DNA of 21,015 nucleotides from Bacillota bacterium (GCA_023399035.1 JAEWQX010000040.1:1-21015); one strand, 5' to 3'. Positions 7,352 to 14,344 are shown, counted from the first letter of the stretch. Notes: a model not told the origin generated them from the letters alone. Translations and numbers: made by a program.

Positions 7352-7443
7352 AGACGACTAAATCAAGATATATAATTAATATTCTAAAACAGTTTAAGTA
7401 TTAAATCTGTATTATGAATAATATATATCCAAATTAGTCGTCT
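7352..7443. terminator. Long-loop hairpin between the DUF3785-like gene and the tRNA-Phe unit
   Basis: A perfect 10-bp stem AGACGACTAA / TTAGTCGTCT separated by 72 bases. On the minus strand it ends in CTTTTATATT, so it may be a second stop for the 5S-tRNA-Phe transcript as well as the end of the plus-strand gene. Confidence 0.45.
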
Positions 7444-7515
7444 CTTAAATTGAACAATAAATTAACTGCATAAAGACCTTTTCTCATTTATTGCAATATC
7501 ATTATATAAATTTAC

Positions 7516-7545
7516 AATAAAAAAACACTAACATAAGTTAGTGTT
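7516..7545 (-). terminator. Terminator of the 5S rRNA-tRNA-Phe unit
   Basis: On the minus strand a perfect 9-bp stem AACACTAAC / GTTAGTGTT with a 4-base loop runs into seven T, directly after the tRNA-Phe CCA end. Confidence 0.88.
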
Positions 7546-7547
7546 TG

Positions 7548-7623
<76 letters not shown>

Positions 7624-7630
7624 ATGCTCA

Positions 7631-7746
7631 CCTGGCAACGTCCTACTCTTCCACACAGTCTCCCGTGCAGTACCATCGGCGCTGTAGACCTTAACTTTCC
7701 TGTTCGGAATGGGAAGGAGTGTTACCTCTACGCCGTCATCACCAGA
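7631..7746 (-). rRNA. rrf: 5S ribosomal RNA, free-standing
   Basis: The 116-base minus-strand sequence has the typical clostridial 5S layout. It opens with TCTGGTGATGACGGCGTAGAGG, has the conserved loop CCCATTCCGAACAGG, then GCGCCGATGGTACTGC, and closes with GTAGGACGTTGCCAGG, whose end pairs with the 5' end. It normally forms the third gene of an rrn operon and sits in the large ribosomal subunit. Here no 23S sequence lies upstream: a consensus promoter starts 12 bases before the gene. It is co-transcribed with tRNA-Phe. Confidence 0.95.
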
Positions 7747-7757
7747 TCACAAATAGA

Positions 7758-7786
7758 ATTATATCTAGATATGGGGATTATGTCAA
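7758..7786 (-). promoter_or_regulatory. Consensus promoter of the 5S rRNA-tRNA-Phe unit
   Basis: On the minus strand a perfect TTGACA (7781-7786), a 17-base spacer and a perfect TATAAT (7758-7763). The predicted start lies only a few bases before mature 5S rRNA. Confidence 0.85.
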
Positions 7787-8140
7787 CACTTTTTCTAAAC
7801 TTTTTTTATTTTTTCTCATTTTAATCTCTAATACGACTATTCAAAACACCCCCAAACCTCTTTTATATCAATGATTTAAGGGTATTTTAAAAATCGTACT
7901 TTTCTATGCATTTTTTATTGAATTATGTATATTTTTCTTCAAATACATCTTATTTAGTTCCAAATATTAAAAATTATTCGATAAAATTAGCGTAAAAATT
8001 ATAGACATAATATGTTATATGCATCATATCTAACAATATATGTTTATATTTTATTTATAAAACTATATCTTTATACAACTCTATCTGTTTTCACCGAAAA
8101 CTCTTCATCATAATTAAGCAAAGCCTGTAGGTTCATTAAG
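7787..8140. other. Gene-free AT-rich stretch
   Basis: About 350 bases between the 5S promoter and the recombinase stop codon. I see T-rich runs and a C-rich patch (ACACCCCCAAACC near 7846) but no coding frame with a ribosome binding site and no 23S rRNA remnant. Confidence 0.5.
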
Positions 8141-8770
8141 TTATATTTGATTTTCATATTCCTTTACTAATCTATAGAAAGTGGCCTTTGTAAGCCCTAA
8201 ATTATTATATGTATCAACAGCAGACTGTTTTTTATTCTTCCATAGTTTATATTGAGCTTTAAATTCTCTTGTTATTTCTGTCTTAGGTCTTCCTATACCT
8301 TTTCCATTATTCCTGACTTTTAATCTGTTTATCCCTTCAGCCTGCCTCTCCTTATTTCTCTTCTTTTCCTTTTCTGATAGATAGCTCAATAGTTCAACCA
8401 CTATTTCGTTTATTTTTATTTTTTCTTCTTCATTCTTATTAATAGTACTAAGTATAGGACTATTTACTATGGCCAGATCAATTTTATTATCATATAACCT
8501 CTTCCATTCGTTTCTTATAGCTTCAGAACCTCTGCCCAACCTATCTAATTCACTTATTACTAAAATATCTCCACTTCTAATCATATACTCTGAAAGAGCC
8601 TTATATCCATCACCATTTAAATTATCTGCAGATATGGTATCCACAATAATTTCTCTCTCATTAAGTTCCAGTTTATTAATCTCACAATAATTCTTTATAA
8701 CTTTAATCTGCTCTTCTTTGTTTTTTATCTTTGATGTTGTTCTCACGTATCCAAATACTTTTCTCTGCAT
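8141..8770 (-). CDS. Resolvase-type serine recombinase with altered nucleophile motif
   Basis: A 209-residue protein from the ATG at 8770, chosen because AAGGAG lies 7 bases upstream (8778-8783); the open frame extends 13 codons further to a TTG without such a site. The N-terminal catalytic domain (about 1-125) has FGYVR at the start, the ISELDRLGR block (about 72-80) with the two catalytic arginines, and the long E helix (EEKIKINEIVVELLSYLSEKEKKRN). A C-terminal DNA-binding part contains GRPK and an HTH (AVDTYNNLGLTKATFYRLVKEY, about 184-205). In resolvases the motif is YxRVS with Ser as nucleophile. Here it reads YVRTTS, so strict alignment puts Thr12 at that place with Ser13 next to it. 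It may be inactive or use the shifted Ser. Recombinases of this size resolve plasmid or transposon dimers or invert DNA; no partner transposase is seen. Confidence 0.85.
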   Translation of the reverse strand: MQRKVFGYVRTTSKIKNKEEQIKVIKNYCEINKLELNEREIIVDTISADNLNGDGYKALSEYMIRSGDILVISELDRLGRGSEAIRNEWKRLYDNKIDLAIVNSPILSTINKNEEEKIKINEIVVELLSYLSEKEKKRNKERQAEGINRLKVRNNGKGIGRPKTEITREFKAQYKLWKNKKQSAVDTYNNLGLTKATFYRLVKEYENQI

Positions 8771-8812
8771 CTGCATTCTCCTTGGTTTCATCGCATACTT
8801 TTTTCTCAAAAG

Positions 8813-8832
8813 GTATCATATTATTTTGATAC
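8813..8832. promoter_or_regulatory. Possible operator or crossover site upstream of the recombinase
   Basis: An inverted repeat GTATCA ... TGATAC with an 8-base AT-rich centre, 43 bases upstream of the recombinase start. Resolvases often bind dyads upstream of their own gene (res sites) and repress it. Confidence 0.35.
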
Positions 8833-8951
8833 GTTTCAAAAATATAATAAACCTTTTGGTTCTATATATAAATATCATATTTTTACTTTTAATGCAAAGA
8901 TTATTTGTAACAGATGGAGAGATATCTAGAACTTAAAAATTCATTATAAAA

Positions 8952-9318
8952 TTAATATATAGGATAACTCTTCTTTAATTTATCTATAACATTCTCGTCT
9001 AATGGATCTGCCCAATAGGAATTTATTATTTTTTCTGGATTTTTCTTCGAAAGTTCATATTATATATTCATTTTCTTCATCTATATACTTTGCAATCCCA
9101 CTAAGCATCACAGCTACCCCTATTATTTTATTAAATACATATCCTGTTTTATAACCTTTGTATATATTCGAAATCATAGGATACTTATAATTCCTGCTGC
9201 TGTTAGGTTCGCCAGCACATAAAACAACTTTATCTATCTTATAAATTTCAGGATAATTTAATATGTTCTCCTCAGTTCCATATACTCCACACCCATGTGC
9301 ATGACCATCTATAATCAT
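8952..9318 (-). pseudogene. Amidohydrolase remnant, frameshifted and 3'-truncated
   Basis: The minus-strand frame from 9318 begins MIIDGHAHGCG, with the HxH metal-binding pair that opens TIM-barrel amidohydrolases of the amidohydrolase_2 family. It continues with the typical block DKVVLCAGEPNS and stops after 87 codons at a TGA (9055-9057). Skipping one base close to that stop opens another frame that carries on in family style (ELSKKNPEKIINSYWADPLDENVIDKL) to a TAA at 8952. Even then only about 120 residues of the usual 250-300 exist, and the rest of the barrel is missing. This is a decayed gene. The next intact gene downstream is the recombinase. Confidence 0.7.
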
Positions 9319-9389
9319 ATTTCCTCTCCATATTTTGTAAATAATGCTAATTATATCATACCAACTGTATTAAAAACCTATTTTTCACA

Positions 9390-9420
9390 ATAAAAATAAA
9401 CCAATCTTAAAATAGATTGG
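9390..9420 (-). terminator. Terminator of the GyrI-like gene
   Basis: On the minus strand a 7-bp stem CCAATCT / AGATTGG with a 6-base loop is followed by TTTATTTTTATTG, 20 bases after the stop codon. Confidence 0.75.
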
Positions 9421-9440
9421 CTCACTTTGTTATACAGTAA

Positions 9441-9893
9441 TTAATTTATTGAAATATAAATGTATATTATTGCATCATCCATGTTTCCATCTTGATATTC
9501 TTCAAAATCACACTTATAGTTCCTATTTAAATCCATACTCCATAGTTTCTCCCAGAATTCCTGTACTGCTCTGACCATATGCCCCCTCACTATAAATTTT
9601 GCATACTTTCCTTCTGGTATAACCTTTTTAACTACATCTTCCTTATTGCTGAATCGATTTACTTCACAGCCAACAGTGACACTATACTCACTATTTACAT
9701 CACTTTCATAATCAGAGTATATTTCTACAGATTTATTATTTTCTTTGTTCTCTATCCCCTCGTATACTCCTCCTCTATAAAATTTATCCCACAATGAACC
9801 AATTATAGAAGGCATATCTGGATCTGAGTTTTTAGTCCTTGCACTTACTCCTTCTATTTTCATTTCTTTTAAATTTACTATTTCATATTCCAT
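9441..9893 (-). CDS. GyrI-like / AraC effector-binding domain protein
   Basis: A 150-residue stand-alone protein from the ATG at 9893, chosen because GAGAGG lies 8 bases upstream; a longer frame would start at a GTG overlapping that site. Its pattern fits the GyrI-like small-molecule-binding fold of SbmC and the BmrR/Rob effector domains. It has a paired-strand start (YEIVNLKEMKIEGVSARTKN), a helix with IGSLWDKFY, a strand SEYSVTVGCEV, the IPEGKYAKFIVRG block and the closing CDFEEYQ and IYIYISI strands. No DNA-binding domain is attached. Such proteins sense or sequester hydrophobic or cationic compounds. A WYL regulator gene lies upstream in the same direction, and a long palindrome in the gap may control this gene. 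Confidence 0.78.
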   Translation of the reverse strand: MEYEIVNLKEMKIEGVSARTKNSDPDMPSIIGSLWDKFYRGGVYEGIENKENNKSVEIYSDYESDVNSEYSVTVGCEVNRFSNKEDVVKKVIPEGKYAKFIVRGHMVRAVQEFWEKLWSMDLNRNYKCDFEEYQDGNMDDAIIYIYISIN

Positions 9894-9934
9894 ACAAAGC
9901 ACCTCTCTTTCTCTTATATATTCATCTTAGCAGT

Positions 9935-9964
9935 TATAACCTGACATCTTAATGTCAGGTTATA
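9935..9964. promoter_or_regulatory. 30-bp palindrome upstream of the GyrI-like gene
   Basis: TATAACCTGACAT / ATGTCAGGTTATA, a perfect 13-bp inverted repeat around four bases, 41 bases before the start codon. No T-run follows it on the minus strand. It is either an operator for a dimeric regulator or a terminator of rightward transcription, where AT-rich sequence follows. Confidence 0.45.
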
Positions 9965-10110
9965 TATATTTATATTAATTATTTATATAATAAAGTGATA
10001 CTGCACCATACCTTTTTTAATTAAGGATTAAACATTAAAAGTTGATAATTTCGGCTAAAAACTATAGATTTTCTTTATCTATCTAAATTACAATATAATC
10101 TGCTCAAAAT

Positions 10111-11010
10111 TTATAGATATTTCTTCAATATTATATCTACAAAATTTTTAAATTCCTTCCTCATTATTTCTGGCTCAAGAATTTCTATTTCATCACCATA
10201 TCCTAAAAAATAATTATATATCCATTGATTTTGGGGTATATCTGCTTCTACAATAAGGCTGTCACCGTAAGGCTTAATTATACCTTTTCTAAATTCATCA
10301 TATACTCTAGGAGCTGCAGACATTTTTATTTTAAGTTTTACTCTTACTGTTTCTACACTTTCAACAGTATAATTTAAATCCATGTGTATATTATCATTCT
10401 TAATAAATGTTTCCTTTAATATCTCTAATTCTTCAATTCTTGTTAATTTAAAAAACCTGAAATCATTACGTTTTCTGCAGTACCCATATACATACCACTT
10501 ATTCCCCTTAAATACGAGCTTATATGGCTCAATAATTCTCTTTGAAACCTCACCCTTATTATTATAATAAGAAAATGTCACACAATTATAGTTCATAATA
10601 CCTGCTTTTAACAGCTCAAAATTCTTTTTTTCATCTTCACTCTGCTCCCACCCAGAAAAATCAATTTCAATCCAGTCTGTATCATTCTTTTTAAATACAT
10701 TTTTTAACTTTATTAAAGAATCCTTTACATCAATCTGCCCTGTAGCACTTACGCTCTGAAGTGCCATTATTATCTTGTTTTGTTCATCTTCTGATACAAT
10801 TGTCTTATCTATTGAATAATTATCTAAAATAGATATCCCTCCTCCTTTTCCCTGAGAGGCATAAACAGGTATGCCATTAGTCGAAAGAATATCTATATCT
10901 CTGTAAATAGTTCTTACTGAAACATTAAAATAATCTGCAAGTTCCTTAGCTGTAACTGTTTTTTTATTTACTAAAATCTGAACCCTAGAAAATAATCTGT
11001 CAATCTTCAT
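10111..11010 (-). CDS. WYL-domain transcriptional regulator (DeoR/YafY type)
   Basis: A 299-residue protein with an N-terminal winged helix-turn-helix of HTH_11 type (about 5-60: VTAKELADYFNVSVRTIYRDIDIL), a middle linker, a WYL domain (about 140-205, including EPYKLVFKGNKWYVYGYC and FRFFKLTRI) and a WCX-type C-terminal region. WYL domains bind nucleic acid or small ligands. In clostridia such proteins usually control a neighbouring gene. The start codon follows the stop of the truncated acetyltransferase frame by 8 bases, with a GGTGA site in the gap, so the two are co-transcribed. Its natural target may have been the broken acetyltransferase gene, the GyrI-like gene, or itself. Confidence 0.88.
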   Translation of the reverse strand: MKIDRLFSRVQILVNKKTVTAKELADYFNVSVRTIYRDIDILSTNGIPVYASQGKGGGISILDNYSIDKTIVSEDEQNKIIMALQSVSATGQIDVKDSLIKLKNVFKKNDTDWIEIDFSGWEQSEDEKKNFELLKAGIMNYNCVTFSYYNNKGEVSKRIIEPYKLVFKGNKWYVYGYCRKRNDFRFFKLTRIEELEILKETFIKNDNIHMDLNYTVESVETVRVKLKIKMSAAPRVYDEFRKGIIKPYGDSLIVEADIPQNQWIYNYFLGYGDEIEILEPEIMRKEFKNFVDIILKKYL

Positions 11011-11018
11011 ATTTTCAC

Positions 11019-11285
11019 CTATTTCAAATACTTTTCAGGATCATTCACTCCGAGCCTCCCCTGCTCATTGTATCCCGTTCTAAATTCCTTCTTAGAATTA
11101 ATGTACTTAGATGTGATCCAGGTAAACATTGGATATAATCTTAATTTATTATCTTTTATATATCTATACGGCTTTGTAATATCAATATTAACAGTAATAC
11201 TATATGAGCATCCTGCTGTTTTAGTAAAGTGTTCAAGGATTTCTTTTCTTACCCATTTATCCATATCTATGATTTCAAACTTCAT
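11019..11285 (-). pseudogene. Chloramphenicol-acetyltransferase-like gene, 3'-truncated
   Basis: From the ATG at 11285 (GGAGGG about 5 bases upstream) the 88-residue product follows the N-terminal third of type A chloramphenicol acetyltransferases. Visible blocks are MKFEIIDMDKWVRKEILEHF, CSYSITVNIDITK and EFRTGYNEQGRLG. Complete enzymes have about 210-220 residues and their catalytic HHxxxDG motif lies near the C-terminus; that part is absent here. The frame ends at a TAG 8 bases before the WYL regulator start. It cannot form an active acetyltransferase. It looks like a deletion that joined its 5' part to the regulator region. The ribosome binding site is intact, so a short peptide may still be made. 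Confidence 0.75.
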
Positions 11286-11473
11286 AATACCCTCCATTTT
11301 TATGATAAGCTAATACATACATGCTTATTTTATTTGACATTATTTACATTTATTTATATTTGTAGGATATCATAGCTAATAGTATATTTCTACAATGAAA
11401 AATTATAGTGATTTTATTTTCCATTTATTTGTGTAATAATAAAAGCATAAAATAAAAACGGAGATGATTTTAC

Positions 11474-12211
11474 ATGAGTAATGAAATAGAAAAGTTAACT
11501 CAAATTCTAAAAGAAAGTAATAACATAGTATTCTTTGGAGGTGCAGGGGTAAGCACTGAAAGTGGAATACCTGATTTTAGAAGTTCAAATGGTTTATGGA
11601 ATGAGAAATTAAAAATAAACTTTACTCCAGAACAGCTAGTGTCTCATACATTTTTTATGAAATATCCCGAAGAATTTTTTAAATTTTATAAGGATAAACT
11701 TATATATCCAAATGCTAAACCCAATGCATGCCATATAGCTTTAGCGAAACTTGAAGAGATGGGTAAGCTTAAAGCAGTTGTAACTCAAAACATAGATGGA
11801 CTACATCAAGCTGCCGGATCTAAGAAGGTATATGAACTTCATGGATCAGTCCTAAGAAATTACTGCATGAAATGTAATGCATTCTATGATGAAAAATTTA
11901 TTTTAGCTTCTGAAGGAATACCTACATGTCCTAAATGTGGTGGAAAAGTAAAACCAGATGTAGTTCTATACGAAGAAGGATTGGATGAAGCTACTATTCA
12001 AGGTGCAGTAAATGCAATATCCCATGCAGATACATTAATAATTGGGGGTACTTCACTTGTGGTTTATCCTGCTGCGGGACTTATTAACTACTTCACAGGT
12101 AAAAATCTTATTCTCATAAATAAGAGTTCAACTTCTGCTGATTCAAAAGCTGATTTAGTTATCCATGACTCTCTCGGCAGAGTATTAGGTGAAGCAGTTA
12201 AAAACATGTAA
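11474..12211 (+). CDS. cobB: NAD-dependent protein deacylase, sirtuin (Sir2/CobB)
   Basis: A complete 245-residue bacterial sirtuin. Family motifs in order: GAGVSTESGIPDFRS (23-37), the NAD-binding loop; QNIDGLH (105-111); catalytic His123 in ELHGS; a zinc site with Cys131, Cys134, Cys152 and Cys155; PDVVLYEE (161-168); and GGTSLVVYPAAG near residue 191, binding NAD. The enzyme removes acetyl or longer acyl groups from lysine with consumption of NAD, releasing O-acyl-ADP-ribose and nicotinamide, and works in the cytosol. GGAG lies 10 bases before the ATG. It is monocistronic, divergent from the acetyltransferase remnant and followed by a strong terminator. Confidence 0.95.
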   Translation: MSNEIEKLTQILKESNNIVFFGGAGVSTESGIPDFRSSNGLWNEKLKINFTPEQLVSHTFFMKYPEEFFKFYKDKLIYPNAKPNACHIALAKLEEMGKLKAVVTQNIDGLHQAAGSKKVYELHGSVLRNYCMKCNAFYDEKFILASEGIPTCPKCGGKVKPDVVLYEEGLDEATIQGAVNAISHADTLIIGGTSLVVYPAAGLINYFTGKNLILINKSSTSADSKADLVIHDSLGRVLGEAVKNM

Positions 12212-12284
12212 TATTAAATATTAAATTTATAGACTCTATATTTATATTGTTATTTCAAAGCATAAAATCAATTATTACTATAGA

Positions 12285-12335
12285 AAAGGCAGCATTGTTA
12301 TTTTAAAATCTAATGCCGCCTTTCCTTGTTTTTAA
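12285..12335 (+). terminator. Terminator of the sirtuin gene
   Basis: Stem AAAGGCAGCATT / AATGCCGCCTTT with one mismatch and a 15-base loop, followed by CCTTGTTTTTAA. It starts 73 bases past the stop codon. Confidence 0.75.
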
Positions 12336-12416
12336 TATTTACTCATTTTCATATATATTACTTTTTATTTTACTATATGTCTTATATTTTATTAGTTACT
12401 CTGCCGGAATCATAAT

Positions 12417-12465
12417 CAAAAAATAAGCTATATCAAATTAAATAATGAATTCAATTTGATATAGC
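12417..12465 (-). terminator. Terminator of the 49-residue gene
   Basis: A perfect 13-bp stem GCTATATCAAATT / AATTTGATATAGC with a 13-base loop. On the minus strand it is followed by TTATTTTTTGA. Confidence 0.75.
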
Positions 12466-12487
12466 CTATTAAAATTTTTATAATATC

Positions 12488-12637
12488 CTAATAAAATTCA
12501 TCGTATGAATTTCTGCTGAATACTTGAGACTGCTCTATTCCCAAATCATTACATGCCTGTTCGAAGCTGCACCCCATTTCATCCATATACTTTGCAACAT
12601 ATGAATTAATATCTATTGGCGAATTACTAAAATCCAT
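12488..12637 (-). CDS. Small 49-residue protein of unknown function
   Basis: An intact reading frame of 49 codons, below the size most gene finders accept. A consensus AAGGAGG lies 7 bases before the ATG, and a clean terminator follows 22 bases after the TAG stop, so it is very likely a gene. The product reads MDFSNSPIDINSYVAKYMDE, then a segment with MGCSFEQACNDLGIEQSQVF and the end SRNSYDEFY. It is acidic and predicted helical, with two Cys (23 and 29). The middle could form a small helix-turn-helix-like pair, but this is weak. No family recognised. Signals and codon use match neighbouring chromosomal genes. Confidence 0.65.
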   Translation of the reverse strand: MDFSNSPIDINSYVAKYMDEMGCSFEQACNDLGIEQSQVFSRNSYDEFY

Positions 12638-12924
12638 CACTATTCCTCCTTAAATTTTATTTATTTAGTTATTATTTTCATCATTTGAATGTTCTATTCA
12701 TATATTATGATTAACTATGAATATTAATTCCAAATTTTGTGTCATCGTTTACTTTTTCACATAAACTTTTTAATTTTAATTTTTATATCTCAGAACTATT
12801 AAGCTTTACTAATTTAGTTTATGATTACTATTTAAAAATATTCTTTAAATCTCACTTTTCTGCTATGAATTATTAAATACGTTACAAAATATATTTAAAT
12901 TAGAACTAATAAAGGAGAAAAAAT

Positions 12925-13362
12925 ATGGTTTTTGTTTTATTACTGCTGCTTTTTCTTTTCTTAGGAGGAGGAAGTTTCTTTTTCTTAAAAACATATGATG
13001 AAAAGTACGTTGCACTCCAAAAGAGTAATCTTCTTTTAAAATCACAGCTATCAAAGATTAAAGAAAAATATGATATCCTTGATTCATCCACACAAAATTG
13101 TAATCTTGAATTTCTTACTGTGGATAATCATTATGGATTATTGCCAAAAAACACTATAGTTAGAATAAGCCCTTCAAACAACTCGTGTATTGTAAAAAAA
13201 ATAGATATGGGAATGCAGGTAGGTATTTTAGAAAAAGTTCGTACAAATGATTCTACATGGTACTATGTTGCCCTTCCCCTAGATATAAATATAAATTCAA
13301 GAGGCTGGGTAGAAGAATTTTCATTTTCTGAAATATCCAATTCTCCAATAGAAATTTCATAA
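12925..13362 (+). CDS. Membrane-anchored protein with coiled coil and SH3-like domain
   Basis: A 145-residue protein. Residues 1-21 form one very hydrophobic helix (VFVLLLLLFLFLGGGSFFFL), which anchors the protein in the membrane. Residues about 25-50 are a charged, probably coiled-coil segment. The C-terminal part (about 70-135) looks like a bacterial SH3 domain: VRISPSNNSCIVKKIDMGMQ, then VGILEKV, TWYYVALP and SRGWVEEF, the usual order with Trp-Tyr and Gly-Trp-Val. Such SH3 domains bind cell-wall peptides outside the cell. AAAGGAG lies 8 bases upstream of the ATG. No enzyme domain is attached, so a wall-binding or sensing role is inferred. Confidence 0.7.
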   Translation: MVFVLLLLLFLFLGGGSFFFLKTYDEKYVALQKSNLLLKSQLSKIKEKYDILDSSTQNCNLEFLTVDNHYGLLPKNTIVRISPSNNSCIVKKIDMGMQVGILEKVRTNDSTWYYVALPLDININSRGWVEEFSFSEISNSPIEIS

Positions 13363-13422
13363 AATATTTTATATGTAAAATGTATAATAAAAATATATGT
13401 GGTAATACTTTATAATGAAGTA

Positions 13423-13520
13423 TTTAACTTCAATATTTAATCGCCTCTCCCCCATTTTTATTTATATACAATTAGGTATCGCTATGATTATTTTATTAAT
13501 AATCATAGCGATTTCGTTTT
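13423..13520 (+). ncRNA. Candidate small RNA with C-rich unpaired patch
   Basis: A segment of about 100 bases runs from just after a TATAAT box (13411-13416) to a strong terminator (13478-13520). Its single-stranded part contains CGCCTCTCCCCCATTT, complementary to G-rich ribosome binding sites. No good -35 box is seen, so it could equally be the 3' UTR of the SH3-like gene or be processed from it. The call rests on layout only. Confidence 0.3.
13478..13520 (+). terminator. Strong terminator after the SH3-like gene / small RNA candidate
   Basis: A perfect 15-bp stem ATCGCTATGATTATT / AATAATCATAGCGAT with a 5-base loop, followed by TTCGTTTTTTT. Confidence 0.8.
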
Positions 13521-13666
13521 TTTATCTATTTTTTATCTTTAAATTTCTCATATTTTAGAATTAATTAAGCAGTATAATATCTCCTATTAATCACTAATAA
13601 AACTTCTTATTTTCCACTCTATAAATAAATAACTCAAATATGATAATAAAATAAATTAATATATTT

Positions 13667-13702
13667 AAAACCTACCTGAAAATTAAATATCAGATAGGTT
13701 TT
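13667..13702. terminator. Orphan hairpin
   Basis: A 13-bp stem AAAACCTACCTGA / TCAGATAGGTTTT with one wobble and a 10-base loop. It has terminator-like ends on both strands but no gene beside it. Confidence 0.45.
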
Positions 13703-13729
13703 ATTCAAAAAGATAATAATTTTAATATT

Positions 13730-13766
13730 GCTATCCTTAATCTTAGTATTAAGGATAGCTTTTTAT
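13730..13766 (+). terminator. Orphan T-tailed hairpin
   Basis: A perfect 11-bp stem GCTATCCTTAA / TTAAGGATAGC with an 8-base loop and TTTTTAT tail, 28 bases after the previous hairpin. No gene lies between them. Confidence 0.55.
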
Positions 13767-13897
13767 ATGAATAATTTTTTCATCTCAATTTACTTCTAAG
13801 GAAATACTCACATTAACATAAAAACTCACTGAGTACTTACCTAAAATTAAATCAATCTATGTATGAGAAGAAAAAATTAGGTGCAAGGAGAGCTTTC

Positions 13898-13942
13898 ATG
13901 ATAATATTTTATGTTAATACCACTTTTTTTATTCATAACTAA
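13898..13942 (+). CDS. Possible 14-residue peptide
   Basis: ATG with a good AAGGAG site 7 bases upstream (13885-13890) opens a frame of 14 codons, MIIFYVNTTFFIHN, ending at the TAA that starts the following hairpin. The product would be hydrophobic. It could be a leader or signal peptide, or a chance match in AT-rich DNA. Confidence 0.25.
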   Translation: MIIFYVNTTFFIHN

Positions 13943-13980
13943 ATAGAAAAGTAAATTATTAAACTTATTTTTCTATTTAG
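13939..13980. terminator. Hairpin between the short peptide frame and the 78-residue gene
   Basis: A perfect 12-bp stem CTAAATAGAAAA / TTTTCTATTTAG with an 18-base loop. It ends 6 bases from the stop codon of the minus-strand gene at 13986. Confidence 0.5.
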
Positions 13981-13985
13981 TCACT

Positions 13986-14222
13986 TTATATGCTTCTATT
14001 AGCATTGATATAGTAATTGCCATTTGCATCATATTTAGTATACTTTATGCTGAATTTATTATCTACAAGCATTGAATTTATTACATCTATATCCTTTCTG
14101 TTTCTTTTGTTTATTTTTATTGTAAAATTATCATCTTTGTCTATTATTTTTAAATAATCAAATATATTGCTGTAATCTTCCAAACCAATATTGCCGCTGA
14201 TATCCATACTATAATTTGACAT
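13986..14222 (-). CDS. Small hypothetical protein, 78 residues
   Basis: The ATG at 14222 has an AAGGAGG site about 11 bases upstream. The product is soluble and rich in Asp, Asn, Ile and Tyr: MSNYSMDISGNIGLEDYSNI at the start, then FTIKINKRNRKDIDVINSML and FSIKYTKYDANGNYYINA. The alternation of strands and a helix suggests a small alpha/beta fold. No family is recognised. It stands alone between a hairpin and an AT-rich upstream region. Confidence 0.55.
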   Translation of the reverse strand: MSNYSMDISGNIGLEDYSNIFDYLKIIDKDDNFTIKINKRNRKDIDVINSMLVDNKFSIKYTKYDANGNYYINANRSI

Positions 14223-14344
14223 TGGTTTTTCATCCTCCTTAGTGTAAACTCAAGTATATTTCTATACAAAAATAGTATGGCTATATTCATATAATAATAT
14301 TCCTATTCTACTAAAAATGATTATATTTTTAAATTTTTATATAC

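Larger units (their letters stand above)
13363..13897. other. Gene-poor stretch with three consecutive T-tailed hairpins
   Basis: More than 500 bases without a convincing protein gene. It contains a TATAAT-like box (13411-13416), a C-rich patch (13444-13453) and hairpins at 13478-13512, 13667-13702 and 13730-13759, listed separately. It may hold one or more small RNAs or the terminators of lost genes. Confidence 0.5.

Noticed and set aside
7624..7824. Plus-strand frame of 66 codons
   Set aside because: It is the complement of 5S rRNA and its promoter, so it is not a protein gene.
7787..8140. Remnant of a 23S rRNA gene upstream of 5S
   Set aside because: The sequence is AT-rich and shows none of the conserved 23S 3'-end blocks.
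8469..8936. Plus-strand frames at 8469-8690 and 8718-8936
   Set aside because: They overlap the recombinase gene or its upstream region in antisense and have no ribosome binding sites.
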